Below, piece by piece: positions 49,875-59,439 of a stretch of 64,000 bases of DNA. Location of the stretch: the NCBI RefSeq assembly GCF_003026395.1, contig NZ_PYOO01000012.1, positions 31,221-95,220 of the forward strand. Reading direction: 5' to 3'. The translations under genes were made by a program, and so were the position numbers. Every line of letters starts with the position of its first letter. The stretch's first letter is position 1. The notes below the pieces were generated by a model. It worked only from the letters and a program-made list of their open reading frames with translations. It had not been told where the DNA came from and ran no database searches. Source of the stretch: Photobacterium iliopiscarium. GTDB lineage: Bacteria; Pseudomonadota; Gammaproteobacteria; Enterobacterales; Vibrionaceae.

Positions 49875-50905
49875 TAAAGCAACGTGGGGTCGCACTGATC
49901 GTGGTGTTATTGCTTGTTGCCTTGATGAGTTTATTAGCCGTACAAATGACGGAGCGGTTGCAACTCAATTTTCATCGCGTTCAAAACCAAGTTGAGCATC
50001 AACAAAGTTATTGGTACAGCTTAGGAATAGAAGCATTAGCATCACAAGCATTAAAACAAAGCCTTAAAGACAGCAAAACCGTAAACTTAACCCAAGCTTG
50101 GGCTGTGGGTGAGCAAAGTTACCCTTTAGACAGTAATGCGGTAATTAGTGGTAATTTAACGGATAAACAAACTTGTTTTAATTTGAATGCTTTTAAAAAT
50201 ATTAAAGCTGGCGCAGGTAGTAGTAAGCAGCCTTTTTTAGTGACCTATTTACAAAACATTCTCACAGAATCAGGTGTTGATGACTATGAAGCGGAAGTGA
50301 TCGCTGATTCAAGTTGGGAGTTTGTGGATGATAACACTACCGTGGAGTCAGCGTACGGTGCGGAAGATAGTACCTATGAAAGCTTTCAGCCCCCTTATGT
50401 AACGGCCAATGATTGGTTGGCGGATGGCAGTGAATTTAGAGCCATTAATGGGGTGTCCGATAAAATTTATCAGCAGGTTAAAGGTTTAATTTGTGCGTTA
50501 CCGACCGATGACATGTTGCTTAATGTTAATACCATTACTGAAAAAAATGCGGTGTTGTTATCAGCCTTATTTGCGCCATCGTTATCATTACAAGATGCGC
50601 AAAAAATCATTATTGAGCGTGATAAGAAGCATACCGTGTGGGACAGTGTGGCTGATTTTATGAAGTTAGTACCACAACCGCCAACGCAAGATGCTGATTC
50701 AGGAAAAGATAAGACGACAAATACAATGGAAAAATATTTAACTGTTACCAGTCATTATTTTTCGTTAGATGCTGAAATAAAAGTAGACCGTGCCCGAGTG
50801 CGAGCCGTGGCATTATTTAATCGTGATGATAAGAACAAGGTGACGGTCGTTCGTCGCCAGTATGGAGGAATCCGTGAGCGAATTTCTGACGATAAGGCTA
50901 AGTAG
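49871..50905 (+). CDS. gspK: Minor pseudopilin GspK
   Basis: 344-residue pseudopilin that caps the tip. The prepilin site is KQRG^VALIVVLLLVAL; the +5 residue is not glutamate, as is normal for GspK. The large insert domain includes CFNLNAFKNI and the helical FLVTYLQNILTESGVDDYEAE region, then ITEKNAVLLSAL. Overlaps gspL by 32 bases. Confidence 0.94.
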   Translation: MIKQRGVALIVVLLLVALMSLLAVQMTERLQLNFHRVQNQVEHQQSYWYSLGIEALASQALKQSLKDSKTVNLTQAWAVGEQSYPLDSNAVISGNLTDKQTCFNLNAFKNIKAGAGSSKQPFLVTYLQNILTESGVDDYEAEVIADSSWEFVDDNTTVESAYGAEDSTYESFQPPYVTANDWLADGSEFRAINGVSDKIYQQVKGLICALPTDDMLLNVNTITEKNAVLLSALFAPSLSLQDAQKIIIERDKKHTVWDSVADFMKLVPQPPTQDADSGKDKTTNTMEKYLTVTSHYFSLDAEIKVDRARVRAVALFNRDDKNKVTVVRRQYGGIRERISDDKAK

Positions 50906-52193
50906 CCGGCCGGGAATGCCGATGCAATGGCTAGTCTGGTCGCCACTGCAAAATGAAGTGATAGCCTCTGGTCAGTTGGTCGATATTAACCAACTTGGTG
51001 AGTTAACTGAATATGCCATCACGCGTCCTGTTTATGGTTTAGTGCCAACCAGTGAGATGCTATTAACGCAAGTCGCAATCCCTGCCGGTAGTAGCCGTCA
51101 ATTAGCAGCGGTATTACCGTATCTGCTTGAAGAAGAACTGGCTCAAGATGTCGATAGTTTGCATGTGCAATTACTTAAACGTGAGAATGATATTGCGACA
51201 GTTGCAATCATTGAACACCAAAAAGTAGTGACATGGTTAACGGCATTTAGTGAATGTGGCATTGAGCTTAAAAAACTGATTCCAGACTGTTTATGTTTAC
51301 CCCTCTTTAATGATGGTTACAGTGCCGCTGAAATTGATGGACAGTGGTTAATTCGACAATCAGAGGCGATGGGGGTTTGTGCTGATTCAAGTTGGTTAGA
51401 TGCATGGGTTACCGCTCAAAAAGCGCCAATAGTGATTGAAGCACCAGTAGATAACGCCGACGATGATAGTGATGACATCACGCCAGAAGTTGAAGCTGAA
51501 CAGTTAGCTGAAGAGGTGGAATCGATTGTTGCGGCGACGGAGAGTTTGGCGCAAGTGACGATTCATCACTATACGCCAGCACCAGCAAACACCTCAGGTC
51601 ATTGGCAACCTCAAACGCCGGAATTAGTGATGCAGTTGTTAGCCATTGGCGCAGCTGACTCTAAAGCAACGCTACTGTCTGGGCCTTATAAGCCACAAGC
51701 GGCATGGCGTAAGCATTTACAACCATGGCGCAAAGTAGCAATCACCGCAGCGGTAGTATTAATTGCACTTTTCGGTGAGCAAGTACTAACTACGCAGCGT
51801 TTAGAACAACAAGCTAATGTATACCGAGCTGAAAGTGATCGTATTTTTCGTCAAGTTCTGCCTCAATTTAAACGTATTCCTTCGCAGAGTTATTTGAAAA
51901 ATCAAATGAATGCAGCGTTGAAAAGTTTAGGTGGTCATGGTGAACAAAATGGCATGCTAATGTGGTTAAGCGAATTAAAGCCAGCATTAACTAAAGTGCC
52001 AACGATTAAGATTGTAAACCTTAAATATGATCAAACTCGAGGCGAATTACGTTTGCAAGCAACAGCGGCAGGTTTTCAAGATTTTGAGCAATTACGCAGT
52101 GCATTAGCAACTCAGTTTGTAGTTGATCAGGGCCAGTTAACCAAAGAAGATAATTTAGTCAGTGGTGCTGTGGTGTTGAGGAGAAAAGCCTAA
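50874..52193 (+). CDS. gspL: Type II secretion protein GspL
   Basis: Inner-membrane protein that anchors GspE. The N-terminal actin-like cytoplasmic domain (SEFLTIRLSSRPGMPMQWLV) is followed by an acidic linker (about 185-215), a membrane helix (about 285-302, KVAITAAVVLIALFGE) and a periplasmic ferredoxin-like domain. The GTG at 50874, with GGAGG 5 bases upstream, gives 439 residues and the family N-terminus; ATG 50862 lies in the ribosome-binding site itself and is rejected. Confidence 0.95.
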   Translation: MSEFLTIRLSSRPGMPMQWLVWSPLQNEVIASGQLVDINQLGELTEYAITRPVYGLVPTSEMLLTQVAIPAGSSRQLAAVLPYLLEEELAQDVDSLHVQLLKRENDIATVAIIEHQKVVTWLTAFSECGIELKKLIPDCLCLPLFNDGYSAAEIDGQWLIRQSEAMGVCADSSWLDAWVTAQKAPIVIEAPVDNADDDSDDITPEVEAEQLAEEVESIVAATESLAQVTIHHYTPAPANTSGHWQPQTPELVMQLLAIGAADSKATLLSGPYKPQAAWRKHLQPWRKVAITAAVVLIALFGEQVLTTQRLEQQANVYRAESDRIFRQVLPQFKRIPSQSYLKNQMNAALKSLGGHGEQNGMLMWLSELKPALTKVPTIKIVNLKYDQTRGELRLQATAAGFQDFEQLRSALATQFVVDQGQLTKEDNLVSGAVVLRRKA

Positions 52194-52675
52194 TGGCAGA
52201 GATTAAGGCATGGTGGAAAGCTCTCAGCCAACGGGAACAGTATTTGCTACTTGGCGCGAGCAGTGCGTTGGTGATTGCCATTCTTTACTGGGGTGTGTGG
52301 CAACCGTTGAATCAACGTGCAATAGATGCTCAGAATAAGATCAATCAGCAGCGACAATTATTGACGTGGGTTGAGCATAAAGCCAATCAAATTACAGCAC
52401 TTAAACATGCGGGTGGTACGGTAAATGTTAGTGATGAAGGACTTAACCAAGTCATTAATGAAACTACGACTCGATTTAAAATTGATTTGATTCGAATGCA
52501 GCCACGTAATGATGCGCTACAAGTGTGGGTGCAACCATTACCGTTTGATACGCTCGTTAATTGGTTAGTGTATTTGCAGCAGAGTTTTGGCATTAACACG
52601 CAGTTTATTGATCTCTCAAAAACCGATAAAAACGGTATGGTTGAAGTAAACCGTTTGCAGTTAGGGCGAGGATAA
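52193..52675 (+). CDS. gspM: Type II secretion protein GspM
   Basis: 160-residue bitopic partner of GspL. A short cytoplasmic start (MAEIKAWWKALSQREQYLL) precedes one membrane helix (about 19-37); the periplasmic part is a ferredoxin-like domain (LIRMQPRNDALQVWVQPLPF). Begins on the last base of gspL. Confidence 0.94.
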   Translation: MAEIKAWWKALSQREQYLLLGASSALVIAILYWGVWQPLNQRAIDAQNKINQQRQLLTWVEHKANQITALKHAGGTVNVSDEGLNQVINETTTRFKIDLIRMQPRNDALQVWVQPLPFDTLVNWLVYLQQSFGINTQFIDLSKTDKNGMVEVNRLQLGRG

Positions 52676-52677
52676 GT

Positions 52678-53436
52678 GTGAAATTTAAATTAGCAGTTGG
52701 TGCCAGTTTTGGTGCGGTATTTATAGCAAGTTTAGTCACTCATATTCCAGCGAGTTGGTTGTGGCAGTATGCGCCTAAAATACAAGGTCTCGATCTTGAA
52801 GGGATCTCAGGTACACCATGGCAAGGATCGGCAACCAATGTGCGTTGGCAAAATCAACCTTTTGGTCAGCTGCAATGGGATATGCAACTTGGTCGATTGT
52901 TGAAAGGTGAATTGGCGTTTAATGTCCGCTTTGGCAAAGGCAGTGAATGGCAACTAAAAGGGCAAGGTTTAGTGGGTTACAGCTTGTCTGGTCCATTTGC
53001 TGAAAAACTGTTGTTATCTATGCCTGCGGCGCAAGCCGTATCACAAGCGCCGCTTCCTGTTCCGGTATCTATTGATGGTAATTTAGAACTGACGGTTAGA
53101 AATTATCATTATGCTGCCCCTTATTGTAAAACGTTGAATGCGACATTAGCTTGGGTACAAGGTGCAGCAGAAACGCCAATGGGGACGATTAAACCTGGGC
53201 CTGTTTTTGCTGATCTTAGCTGTGAAAAAGGCGCGATTGTCGCTAAAGTCAAGCAAACCTCAGAGGATGTCAGTAGTGACTGGCATGCTAATTTAGCCAC
53301 TAACCGCCACTATAAACTTAATGGCTGGTTTAAGCCTGGGGCAACGTTCCCTGATAAATTAGCAGCGCAATTAAAATGGTTAGGTGATCCTAATACCAAG
53401 GGACAGTATAAGGTTAATTATTCGGGACGTTTGTAG
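52678..53436 (+). CDS. gspN: Type II secretion protein GspN
   Basis: 252-residue accessory protein with an N-terminal membrane helix (about 5-22) and a periplasmic domain (GTPWQGSATNVRW, AFNVRFGKGSEWQLKGQG). GspN is dispensable in several systems. Starts at GTG 2 bases after gspM; last gsp gene. A weak hairpin (AGGCAG/CTGCCT, 53474-53495) follows, so some transcription may continue into nudE. Confidence 0.93.
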   Translation: MKFKLAVGASFGAVFIASLVTHIPASWLWQYAPKIQGLDLEGISGTPWQGSATNVRWQNQPFGQLQWDMQLGRLLKGELAFNVRFGKGSEWQLKGQGLVGYSLSGPFAEKLLLSMPAAQAVSQAPLPVPVSIDGNLELTVRNYHYAAPYCKTLNATLAWVQGAAETPMGTIKPGPVFADLSCEKGAIVAKVKQTSEDVSSDWHANLATNRHYKLNGWFKPGATFPDKLAAQLKWLGDPNTKGQYKVNYSGRL

Positions 53437-53579
53437 CGCTCGTTATCATTTCAATCATCAATTTGTTCACATTAGGCAGTCGATTACGGCTGCCTATTTA
53501 TTTCTGATGATTATTTGCTTTTAATTCGAGTAAGCTTTTCTTATTCTGGTAATGCTTTTCATTAAACAGGGCCTTATAA

Positions 53580-54137
53580 ATGGCGTTCAGCAAAGATAAA
53601 CCCCAAATCTTAGCAGCCGAGGTTGTAGCACAATCACGACTTTTTAAAATTGAATCATTGGATTTACGTTTTTCTAATGGTGTAGAGCGTACTTATGAAC
53701 GTATGCAGCCGAGCGGACGTCATGCGGTATTAATCGTACCTGTCACGGCTGATGGTGATTTATTATTGATTCGTGAGTATTCTGCTGGCACTGAGCGTTA
53801 TGAGTTAGGTTTTCCGAAAGGATTAATTGATGCTGGTGAAAGTGCATTAGCAGCGGCAAACCGTGAATTAAAAGAAGAAATCGGTTTTGGTGCGCAGCGA
53901 TTACATCCATTAAAAGAAGTGATTTTAGCGCCCTCGTATTTTTCTAGCCGAATGACATTGTTTGTGGGGCAAGATTTATATCCTGAGCGTTTAGAAGGTG
54001 ACGAACCTGAGCCTCTAGAAATTGTACGGTGGCCATTAGCTCAAGCAGAAGAGTTACTCAATCATCTAGATTTTGCCGAAGCGCGTAGTATCAGTGCGTT
54101 ATTTTTAGCGCTGAAGTATTTAGCTTGCGAGGAATAA
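53580..54137 (+). CDS. nudE: ADP compounds hydrolase NudE
   Basis: Nudix hydrolase acting on ADP-ribose, Ap3A and NADH-like compounds. The 185-residue protein has the Nudix box GLIDAGESALAAANREL continuing KEEIGFG (about 81-103). It sits 3 bases before cysQ, and the pair follows the gsp operon, as in other vibrios. Confidence 0.94.
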   Translation: MAFSKDKPQILAAEVVAQSRLFKIESLDLRFSNGVERTYERMQPSGRHAVLIVPVTADGDLLLIREYSAGTERYELGFPKGLIDAGESALAAANRELKEEIGFGAQRLHPLKEVILAPSYFSSRMTLFVGQDLYPERLEGDEPEPLEIVRWPLAQAEELLNHLDFAEARSISALFLALKYLACEE

Positions 54138-54140
54138 CCA

Positions 54141-54974
54141 ATGACATTAAACCATCTTATTAATGATGTTATCGATATTGCCCAAGAATCAGGTCGGTTG
54201 ATCTTAGGTATTTATCAACAAGGACAGTTTGAGCAGCAAATCAAATCAGATAATACGCCAGTAACCAGCGCTGATTTAGCGGCTAATAAATTAGTGATTG
54301 AGCGGTTGTCACAATTAACCCCTGATATTCCCGTACTGTCAGAGGAAGACACTGCAATATCATTAGCTAAACGCAGTCAGTGGCCGCGTTATTGGTTAAT
54401 CGATCCTTTAGATGGTACTCAAGAGTTTATTGCGGGTAGTGGTGATTTTGCGACAGTGATTGCGTTAATTGATAATAATAAGCCCGTTATGGGAGTGGTG
54501 TATGCACCTGTATCTGGCGTGACGTATTATGCGGCACAAGGTCAAGGGGCACATAAAATAACCGCAGCAGGTGAAACCAGTACGATCTCAACGACTAAGC
54601 ATCAGTTGCCATTACGTGGATTAACTATCGCCATTAGCCGTCGGCAGGATATTGATACCACCAAGGCACGGTTTGATAACCAATATCACTATGATCTCGT
54701 TGCATTAGGTTCTGCTTCTCTAAAAGCATGTTTGGTCGCAGAAGGGGGCGCTGATTGCTATCTACGATTAGGGCCAACAGGTGAGTGGGATACTGCCGCT
54801 ACCCAATGTATTGTTGAAGAAGCGGGTGGCCGTATTTTTAATACCCATATAACGCCATTATCTTATAACCAGCGTCAGACTTTAGAGAATCCAAACTTTA
54901 TTGTGCTGGGTGATGAACAACTACCGTGGACATCGATTTTAACGGCAGATGATCGCTTAATGGGCGCAGAATAG
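54141..54974 (+). CDS. cysQ: 3'(2'),5'-bisphosphate nucleotidase CysQ
   Basis: Lithium-sensitive phosphatase that removes PAP, the by-product of sulfate assimilation. 277 residues with the metal motifs SEEDT (about 69), DPLDGTQEF (about 89-97) and the EWDTAATQCIVEEAGG stretch. ATG has GAGGAA upstream. Last gene before a strong terminator. Confidence 0.95.
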   Translation: MTLNHLINDVIDIAQESGRLILGIYQQGQFEQQIKSDNTPVTSADLAANKLVIERLSQLTPDIPVLSEEDTAISLAKRSQWPRYWLIDPLDGTQEFIAGSGDFATVIALIDNNKPVMGVVYAPVSGVTYYAAQGQGAHKITAAGETSTISTTKHQLPLRGLTIAISRRQDIDTTKARFDNQYHYDLVALGSASLKACLVAEGGADCYLRLGPTGEWDTAATQCIVEEAGGRIFNTHITPLSYNQRQTLENPNFIVLGDEQLPWTSILTADDRLMGAE

Positions 54975-54997
54975 GCCATAACGATATCGACCGCATA

Positions 54998-55028
54998 CAA
55001 AAACGGAGCCGAAGTGGCTCCGTTTTTA
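54998..55028. terminator. Bidirectional terminator between cysQ and sthA
   Basis: AAAAACGGAGCC pairs with GGCTCCGTTTTT around GAAGT, with A and T tracts on both sides. Confidence 0.9.
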
Positions 55029-55074
55029 TATTGGTTGTTATATGGATCACCCATAAGGGCTCACTGGGGGGATT

Positions 55075-56490
55075 TTAGAATAAACGGTTAAGGCCATTTA
55101 ATGCCGCAACGCGAAACGCTTCCGCCATGGTTGGATAATTAAAGGTGGTATTGGCAAAATATTCAATGGTATTGCCTTCCCCTTTTTGTTCCATGATAGC
55201 TTGGCCGATATGAATGATTTCAGCTGCTCGTTCACCAAAGCAATGAATACCTAAAATAGCGTTGGTTTCACGGTGAAATAATATTTTCAAACTGCCGACT
55301 TCTGTACCTGCGATCTGAGCTCGAGCTAAATGTTTAAATTGCGATCGACCCACTTCATAAGGAACTTTTGCTGCGGTTAACTGTTGCTCTGTTTGGCCGA
55401 CAGAACTGATTTCTGGCAAGGTATAAATACCCGTTGGAATGTTCGCAATTAATTGCCCTTGAGCTTTACCAGTACTGATTGCTTGCGCGACAAAACGGCC
55501 TTGATCATATGCGGCGCTTGCAAGGCTTGGGTAACCAATCACATCGCCCACCGCATAGATATGATCTACGGTTGTTTGGTAGTTATTATTGACCTGTAAT
55601 TGTCCTCGAGAATCCGCCTTTAGTCCGACCATCTCAAGGGCTAATTTGTCAGTGTTACCGGTACGGCCATTGGCATACAGTAAACAGTCTGCTCGCATTT
55701 TTTTACCTGATTGTAAGTGCAGAATAACCCCGTCATCGGTCCCTTCAATGGTTTCAAAAACTTCATCGTTACGAATCATAGTGCCCGTATTACTGAGGTG
55801 ATAAGACAGTGAATCTGACATCTCATTATCAAGGAATTCTAATAACCGCTGGCGAGTATTAATCAAATCAACCTTGACCCCAAGTCCTCTAAAAATAGAC
55901 GCATATTCACAGCCAATAACCCCTGCGCCATAAATTATAATATGCCGAGGATCATGGGCTAATTGTAAAATCGAATCACTGTCATAAACGCGAGGATGAG
56001 TGAAATCAACGGTGGCGGGTTGATAGGGACGAGAGCCCGTGGCAATAATAAATCGCTCAGCACTGAAATGGTCAACACTGCCATCATGGGTGGTAACACT
56101 GACACTCTGTGAGCTAATAAATTGCGCTTCACCATGAATGATTTGGCAATGATTGCGATCATAAAACCCTTGTCGCATACGGGTTTGTTTACTAACGACT
56201 TCAGCTGCATGGTGCAAGATTTGACTAAAAGTACGGTGGAGGGTCGAGGTGTCATTGCAATATAGCGGATTTTGGTTAAATTCGATAATACGGCTGACAG
56301 CATGACGTAATGATTTCGATGGAATGGTTCCCCAGTGGGTGCAACCGCCACCGACACTGTTTTCGCGTTCGATAATCGCGACCTTAAATCCAGCCTTCGT
56401 TAGCCCCATTGCCGCGCCTTCACCGCCAGGACCACTACCAATAATGATGACATCAAAATGATTTTGAGATGTAGGTAGGTTATTTGTCAT
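55075..56490 (-). CDS. sthA: Soluble pyridine nucleotide transhydrogenase
   Basis: FAD enzyme that moves reducing equivalents between NADPH and NAD. 471 residues, with FAD motif [16 protein letters not shown] motif [14 protein letters not shown] and the [14 protein letters not shown] segment. The redox-active disulfide of related reductases is missing its second cysteine ([14 protein letters not shown]), as in E. coli SthA. Divergent from fabR, as in E. coli. Confidence 0.97.
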   Translation of the reverse strand: MTNNLPTSQNHFDVIIIGSGPGGEGAAMGLTKAGFKVAIIERENSVGGGCTHWGTIPSKSLRHAVSRIIEFNQNPLYCNDTSTLHRTFSQILHHAAEVVSKQTRMRQGFYDRNHCQIIHGEAQFISSQSVSVTTHDGSVDHFSAERFIIATGSRPYQPATVDFTHPRVYDSDSILQLAHDPRHIIIYGAGVIGCEYASIFRGLGVKVDLINTRQRLLEFLDNEMSDSLSYHLSNTGTMIRNDEVFETIEGTDDGVILHLQSGKKMRADCLLYANGRTGNTDKLALEMVGLKADSRGQLQVNNNYQTTVDHIYAVGDVIGYPSLASAAYDQGRFVAQAISTGKAQGQLIANIPTGIYTLPEISSVGQTEQQLTAAKVPYEVGRSQFKHLARAQIAGTEVGSLKILFHRETNAILGIHCFGERAAEIIHIGQAIMEQKGEGNTIEYFANTTFNYPTMAEAFRVAALNGLNRLF

Positions 56491-56808
56491 AAAGTCATTC
56501 CTTGATTATGTTTTTCCGTCTTACATTAACATTATGGTAACGATTTACCAGATGACTATGTGTGGGGGAATAGTGGTATCTCAAGCAGTTCGCGCAGTTT
56601 TTATTATTAATCAATCGGTATGGATCGAGATTGGTTATTAAACCAGCGCCACGTTTTGTGACCTAAAATCGTAATTGATATCAATCTGGCTTTGCGTCAG
56701 TCGCGCTCTCGCTTTACTATGTGAGAGTCTCGCGTCGTTGCTATGACGCAGATGTTACTGTGTAAGCAGAGTATCATTGTAATAAAATCACAGAGAAGCA
56801 GATAATTG
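56491..56808. other. Divergent promoter region sthA/fabR
   Basis: This 318-base gap has no open frame of note. It contains the perfect 12-base palindrome ATTGATATCAAT (56674-56685), a possible regulator site. CGCGTCGTTGCTATGACGC further right can form a small hairpin. Nothing else is assigned. Confidence 0.4.
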
Positions 56809-57441
56809 ATGGGAATTAGGGCTCAGCAAAAAGAAAAAACTCGGCGTTCGTTGATTGATGCCGCTTTTAGCCAATTAAGTGCCGAGCGAAGTTTTTCTAA
56901 TTTAAGTTTACGTGAAGTTGCGCGTGAAGCAGGTATTGCTCCAACATCATTCTACCGTCATTTTAAAGACATGGATGAATTGGGGTTAACCATGGTTGAT
57001 GAGGGCGGTTTAATTCTTCGTCAATTAATGCGTCAAGCTCGACAGCGTATTGCTACCGAAGGCAGCGTGATCCGTATTTCGGTAGAAACTTTTATGGAAT
57101 TTATTGAAAGTAGTCCTAACGTATTCCGCTTACTGCTTCGTGAGCGTTCTGGTACATCAACGGCATTTCGTGCCGCAGTTGTGCGAGAAATACAACATTT
57201 TGTGGCTGAACTGGCTGAGTATCTTGAAGCGAAAACTGGGGTAACTCATGAAGAAGCTTATACGCAAGCTGAAGCGTCAGTAACATTGGTCTTTAGTTCT
57301 GGTGCTGAGGCGCTGGATCTAGATTGTCATGCTCGCGCTGAGCATGCAGAAAGACTGATTATGCAACTTAGAATGATTGCAAAAGGTGCTTATTGGTACC
57401 GCAAAGAGCGTGAGCGTCGAGAGCTCAGGCAGAAACTATAA
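56809..57441 (+). CDS. fabR: TetR-family repressor of unsaturated fatty acid synthesis FabR
   Basis: Represses fabA/fabB in response to the unsaturated to saturated acyl-CoA/ACP balance. 210 residues; helix-turn-helix in [20 protein letters not shown] (about 35-54), then the family-typical [10 protein letters not shown] and [14 protein letters not shown] 56809 follows a TTG at 56806 and AGAGAAG; the ATG gives the usual [14 protein letters not shown] start. yijD follows after 27 bases. Confidence 0.96.
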   Translation: MGIRAQQKEKTRRSLIDAAFSQLSAERSFSNLSLREVAREAGIAPTSFYRHFKDMDELGLTMVDEGGLILRQLMRQARQRIATEGSVIRISVETFMEFIESSPNVFRLLLRERSGTSTAFRAAVVREIQHFVAELAEYLEAKTGVTHEEAYTQAEASVTLVFSSGAEALDLDCHARAEHAERLIMQLRMIAKGAYWYRKERERRELRQKL

Positions 57442-57468
57442 TCTTATATTGATTTTGGTGAATTATAT

Positions 57469-57840
57469 ATGGAAAAGCAACAACTTAAAGCAGAGCGAAA
57501 AACATTAGTTTTATCTATAATCGCAGGTGTATGTGGTTACGGCACTCTGGCAGTATTGTTTTCAAGTTATGTAACATTCTCTATTTTTCCTGTTTTGGCA
57601 TTTGCCATGGCAGCGTACTGCTTATATCAAGAATATATGCGTAAACCGATGGCAGAAGGCGTTCCTGCACTTGCGAGTGCATGTTTCTTCGTTGGTATAT
57701 TTGGTTATGCGGCATTACTTCGCGCAGAATACCCTGATATGGGCTCGAATTTCATTCCGCTAATAATTACATTGGCATTGCTATTTTGGGTGTCATACAA
57801 AATGGGTGTCATGGATAAGAAAGATCAAAAAGCAGCGTAA
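57469..57840 (+). CDS. yijD: YijD-family inner-membrane protein
   Basis: 123-residue membrane protein with four predicted helices. Conserved stretches ACFFVGIFGYAALLRAEYPD and MGSNFIPL match E. coli YijD. Function unknown; it stays beside fabR across gammaproteobacteria, so a lipid-related role is possible but unproven. Confidence 0.9.
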   Translation: MEKQQLKAERKTLVLSIIAGVCGYGTLAVLFSSYVTFSIFPVLAFAMAAYCLYQEYMRKPMAEGVPALASACFFVGIFGYAALLRAEYPDMGSNFIPLIITLALLFWVSYKMGVMDKKDQKAA

Positions 57841-57867
57841 GTTATATTCGTTGTGATTTGAAAAAGG

Positions 57868-57897
57868 AAAAGGCGCTGATAGCGCCTTTTTTATTTT
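57868..57897. terminator. Bidirectional terminator between yijD and trmA
   Basis: AAAAGGCGCT pairs with AGCGCCTTTT around GAT; the plus strand continues in T and the minus strand also has a T tract. Confidence 0.88.
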
Positions 57898-57916
57898 TAC
57901 CCTTGAGGACTACAGC

Positions 57917-59023
57917 TTATTTACGCTCTAGTAATACACCGGCTTCCATATGGTGGGTGTAAGGGAATTGGTCAAATAAGGCAAATCGAGTAATGTTGTG
58001 AGTTTCCGTTAAGATGGCTAAATTGTCACGTAATGTCTCAGGGTTGCATGAGATATACATGATGTTGTCGTAGCCTTGTACCATACGGCAAGTACCATCA
58101 TCCATACCTGAACGTGGTGGATCGACAAAAATGGTGTTGCAGTTATAGCTTTGCAAATCAACATTCTGATCTTTTAGACGACGGAATTCACGTTTACCCG
58201 CCATTGCATCAGTAAAATCTTCCGCAGACATACGAATAATTTGTACGTTTTCAATATTGTTTACCGCAATATTGTATTGTGCAGAATCAACTGATGGTTT
58301 AGCCAGTTCGGTTGCCAGTACTCGCTCAAAGTTTGGCGCAAGTGCTAATGAGAAATTACCATTACCACAATACAGTTCCAGTAAATCACCTGCGCTGTCT
58401 TGAGTACAATCAACTGCCCACTCCAGCATTTTCTGTGCGACTTCACCGTTAGGTTGGGTAAAGCTATTTTCAACTTGCTTGTAAGTCAGTGCGTTATCGT
58501 GAACCTTTAATTGTTCAATAACGTAATCTTGGTCTAAGACGATTTTCATCTTACGTGCACGACCGATAAGGTTTAGTTTAAAACCTTCATCATTTAAGCG
58601 TTGCTTTAGCTGTTTTGCCGCGACAGTCCATTCATCATCAAGTTGACGGTGATACAACATCGAAACCAAAATCTCACCACTTAACGTAGATAAGAAATCT
58701 ACCTGAAACAGTTTGTGGCGCAGGGTTTTTATTGGCTTAATTGCTTCAAGTAGCATTGGCATTACATCATTAATTAAACGACTGGCTGCCGGGAATTGAT
58801 CAACACGGTATTTTTCACGGGTGTGTTGATTGAACATGATGTAATACAGCTCTTCGCCTTCGTGCCAAACACGAAACTCTGCACGCATACGGTAATGCTC
58901 TGCAGGAGAGGCAAACACCTCCAATTCAGGCGTTTCAAAATCGCTAAGTAGATCTTGAATACGCGCTGCTTTTTCATCCAACTGGGGCTGGTAATCAGCG
59001 ATATTAAGGACGGTGGATGTCAT
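57917..59023 (-). CDS. trmA: tRNA (uracil-5-)-methyltransferase TrmA
   Basis: Makes m5U54 of the tRNA T-loop. 368 residues; SAM motif [16 protein letters not shown], the [10 protein letters not shown] motif, and the catalytic cysteine in YISCNPETL. No iron-sulfur TRAM domain, as expected for TrmA rather than RlmC/D. Divergent from btuB, in the same order as E. coli (fabR-yijD-trmA-btuB-murI). Confidence 0.96.
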   Translation of the reverse strand: MTSTVLNIADYQPQLDEKAARIQDLLSDFETPELEVFASPAEHYRMRAEFRVWHEGEELYYIMFNQHTREKYRVDQFPAASRLINDVMPMLLEAIKPIKTLRHKLFQVDFLSTLSGEILVSMLYHRQLDDEWTVAAKQLKQRLNDEGFKLNLIGRARKMKIVLDQDYVIEQLKVHDNALTYKQVENSFTQPNGEVAQKMLEWAVDCTQDSAGDLLELYCGNGNFSLALAPNFERVLATELAKPSVDSAQYNIAVNNIENVQIIRMSAEDFTDAMAGKREFRRLKDQNVDLQSYNCNTIFVDPPRSGMDDGTCRMVQGYDNIMYISCNPETLRDNLAILTETHNITRFALFDQFPYTHHMEAGVLLERK

Positions 59024-59185
59024 AGTGTGTGCCTCGACTGCTCAAAATAAGACCGCAGATTTTATTGCATTGCACACTGATGTCCAGTGTTGATCCAAAT
59101 TAAAATATTTATGTATCTAAAAATTTATAACTAATACCAAACAAAACTAGACATAAAAGCAATACAACACTAGCATTCTCGCAGT

Positions 59186-59392
59186 GCTGGTTAAGCCTTG
59201 GAAGGCTCGGGAATACGGTGTGAATCCGTAACTGACGCGCAGCGGTAATAGAGAACGAACGCACATGGATGTAATCCAAACACTGTTGATGCTCCCTACA
59301 AATAATCACGGCATTATTTAGTATAGCGGCAATGGGAAGTTGTTGCCTAGGCGACCTGATGGTCATGCTCTTAAGTCCGAATACCAACCAGC
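59186..59392 (+). promoter_or_regulatory. Cobalamin riboswitch upstream of btuB
   Basis: Outer stem P1 pairs GCTGGTT (59186-59192) with AACCAGC (59386-59392). The conserved core reads GGGAATACGGTGTGAATCC, then ACTGACGCGCAGCGGTAA, with the B12 box AGTCCGAATACC at 59374-59385. It ends about 35 bases before the btuB ribosome-binding site, so control is probably at translation initiation. The 97-codon minus-strand frame here is a shadow. Confidence 0.93.
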
Positions 59393-59439
59393 AAGACAAG
59401 CAATATTGCTTTGTTATAAACGCGACTTAGGAAATTGTA

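Noticed and set aside
49871..50905. Defective pseudopilin because +5 is not glutamate
   Set aside because: GspK normally lacks Glu at +5.
55075..56490. Loss of an active-site cysteine in a disulfide reductase
   Set aside because: SthA naturally lacks the second cysteine; the gene is intact.
59109..59399. Minus-strand open frame of 96 codons upstream of btuB
   Set aside because: It coincides with the cobalamin riboswitch.
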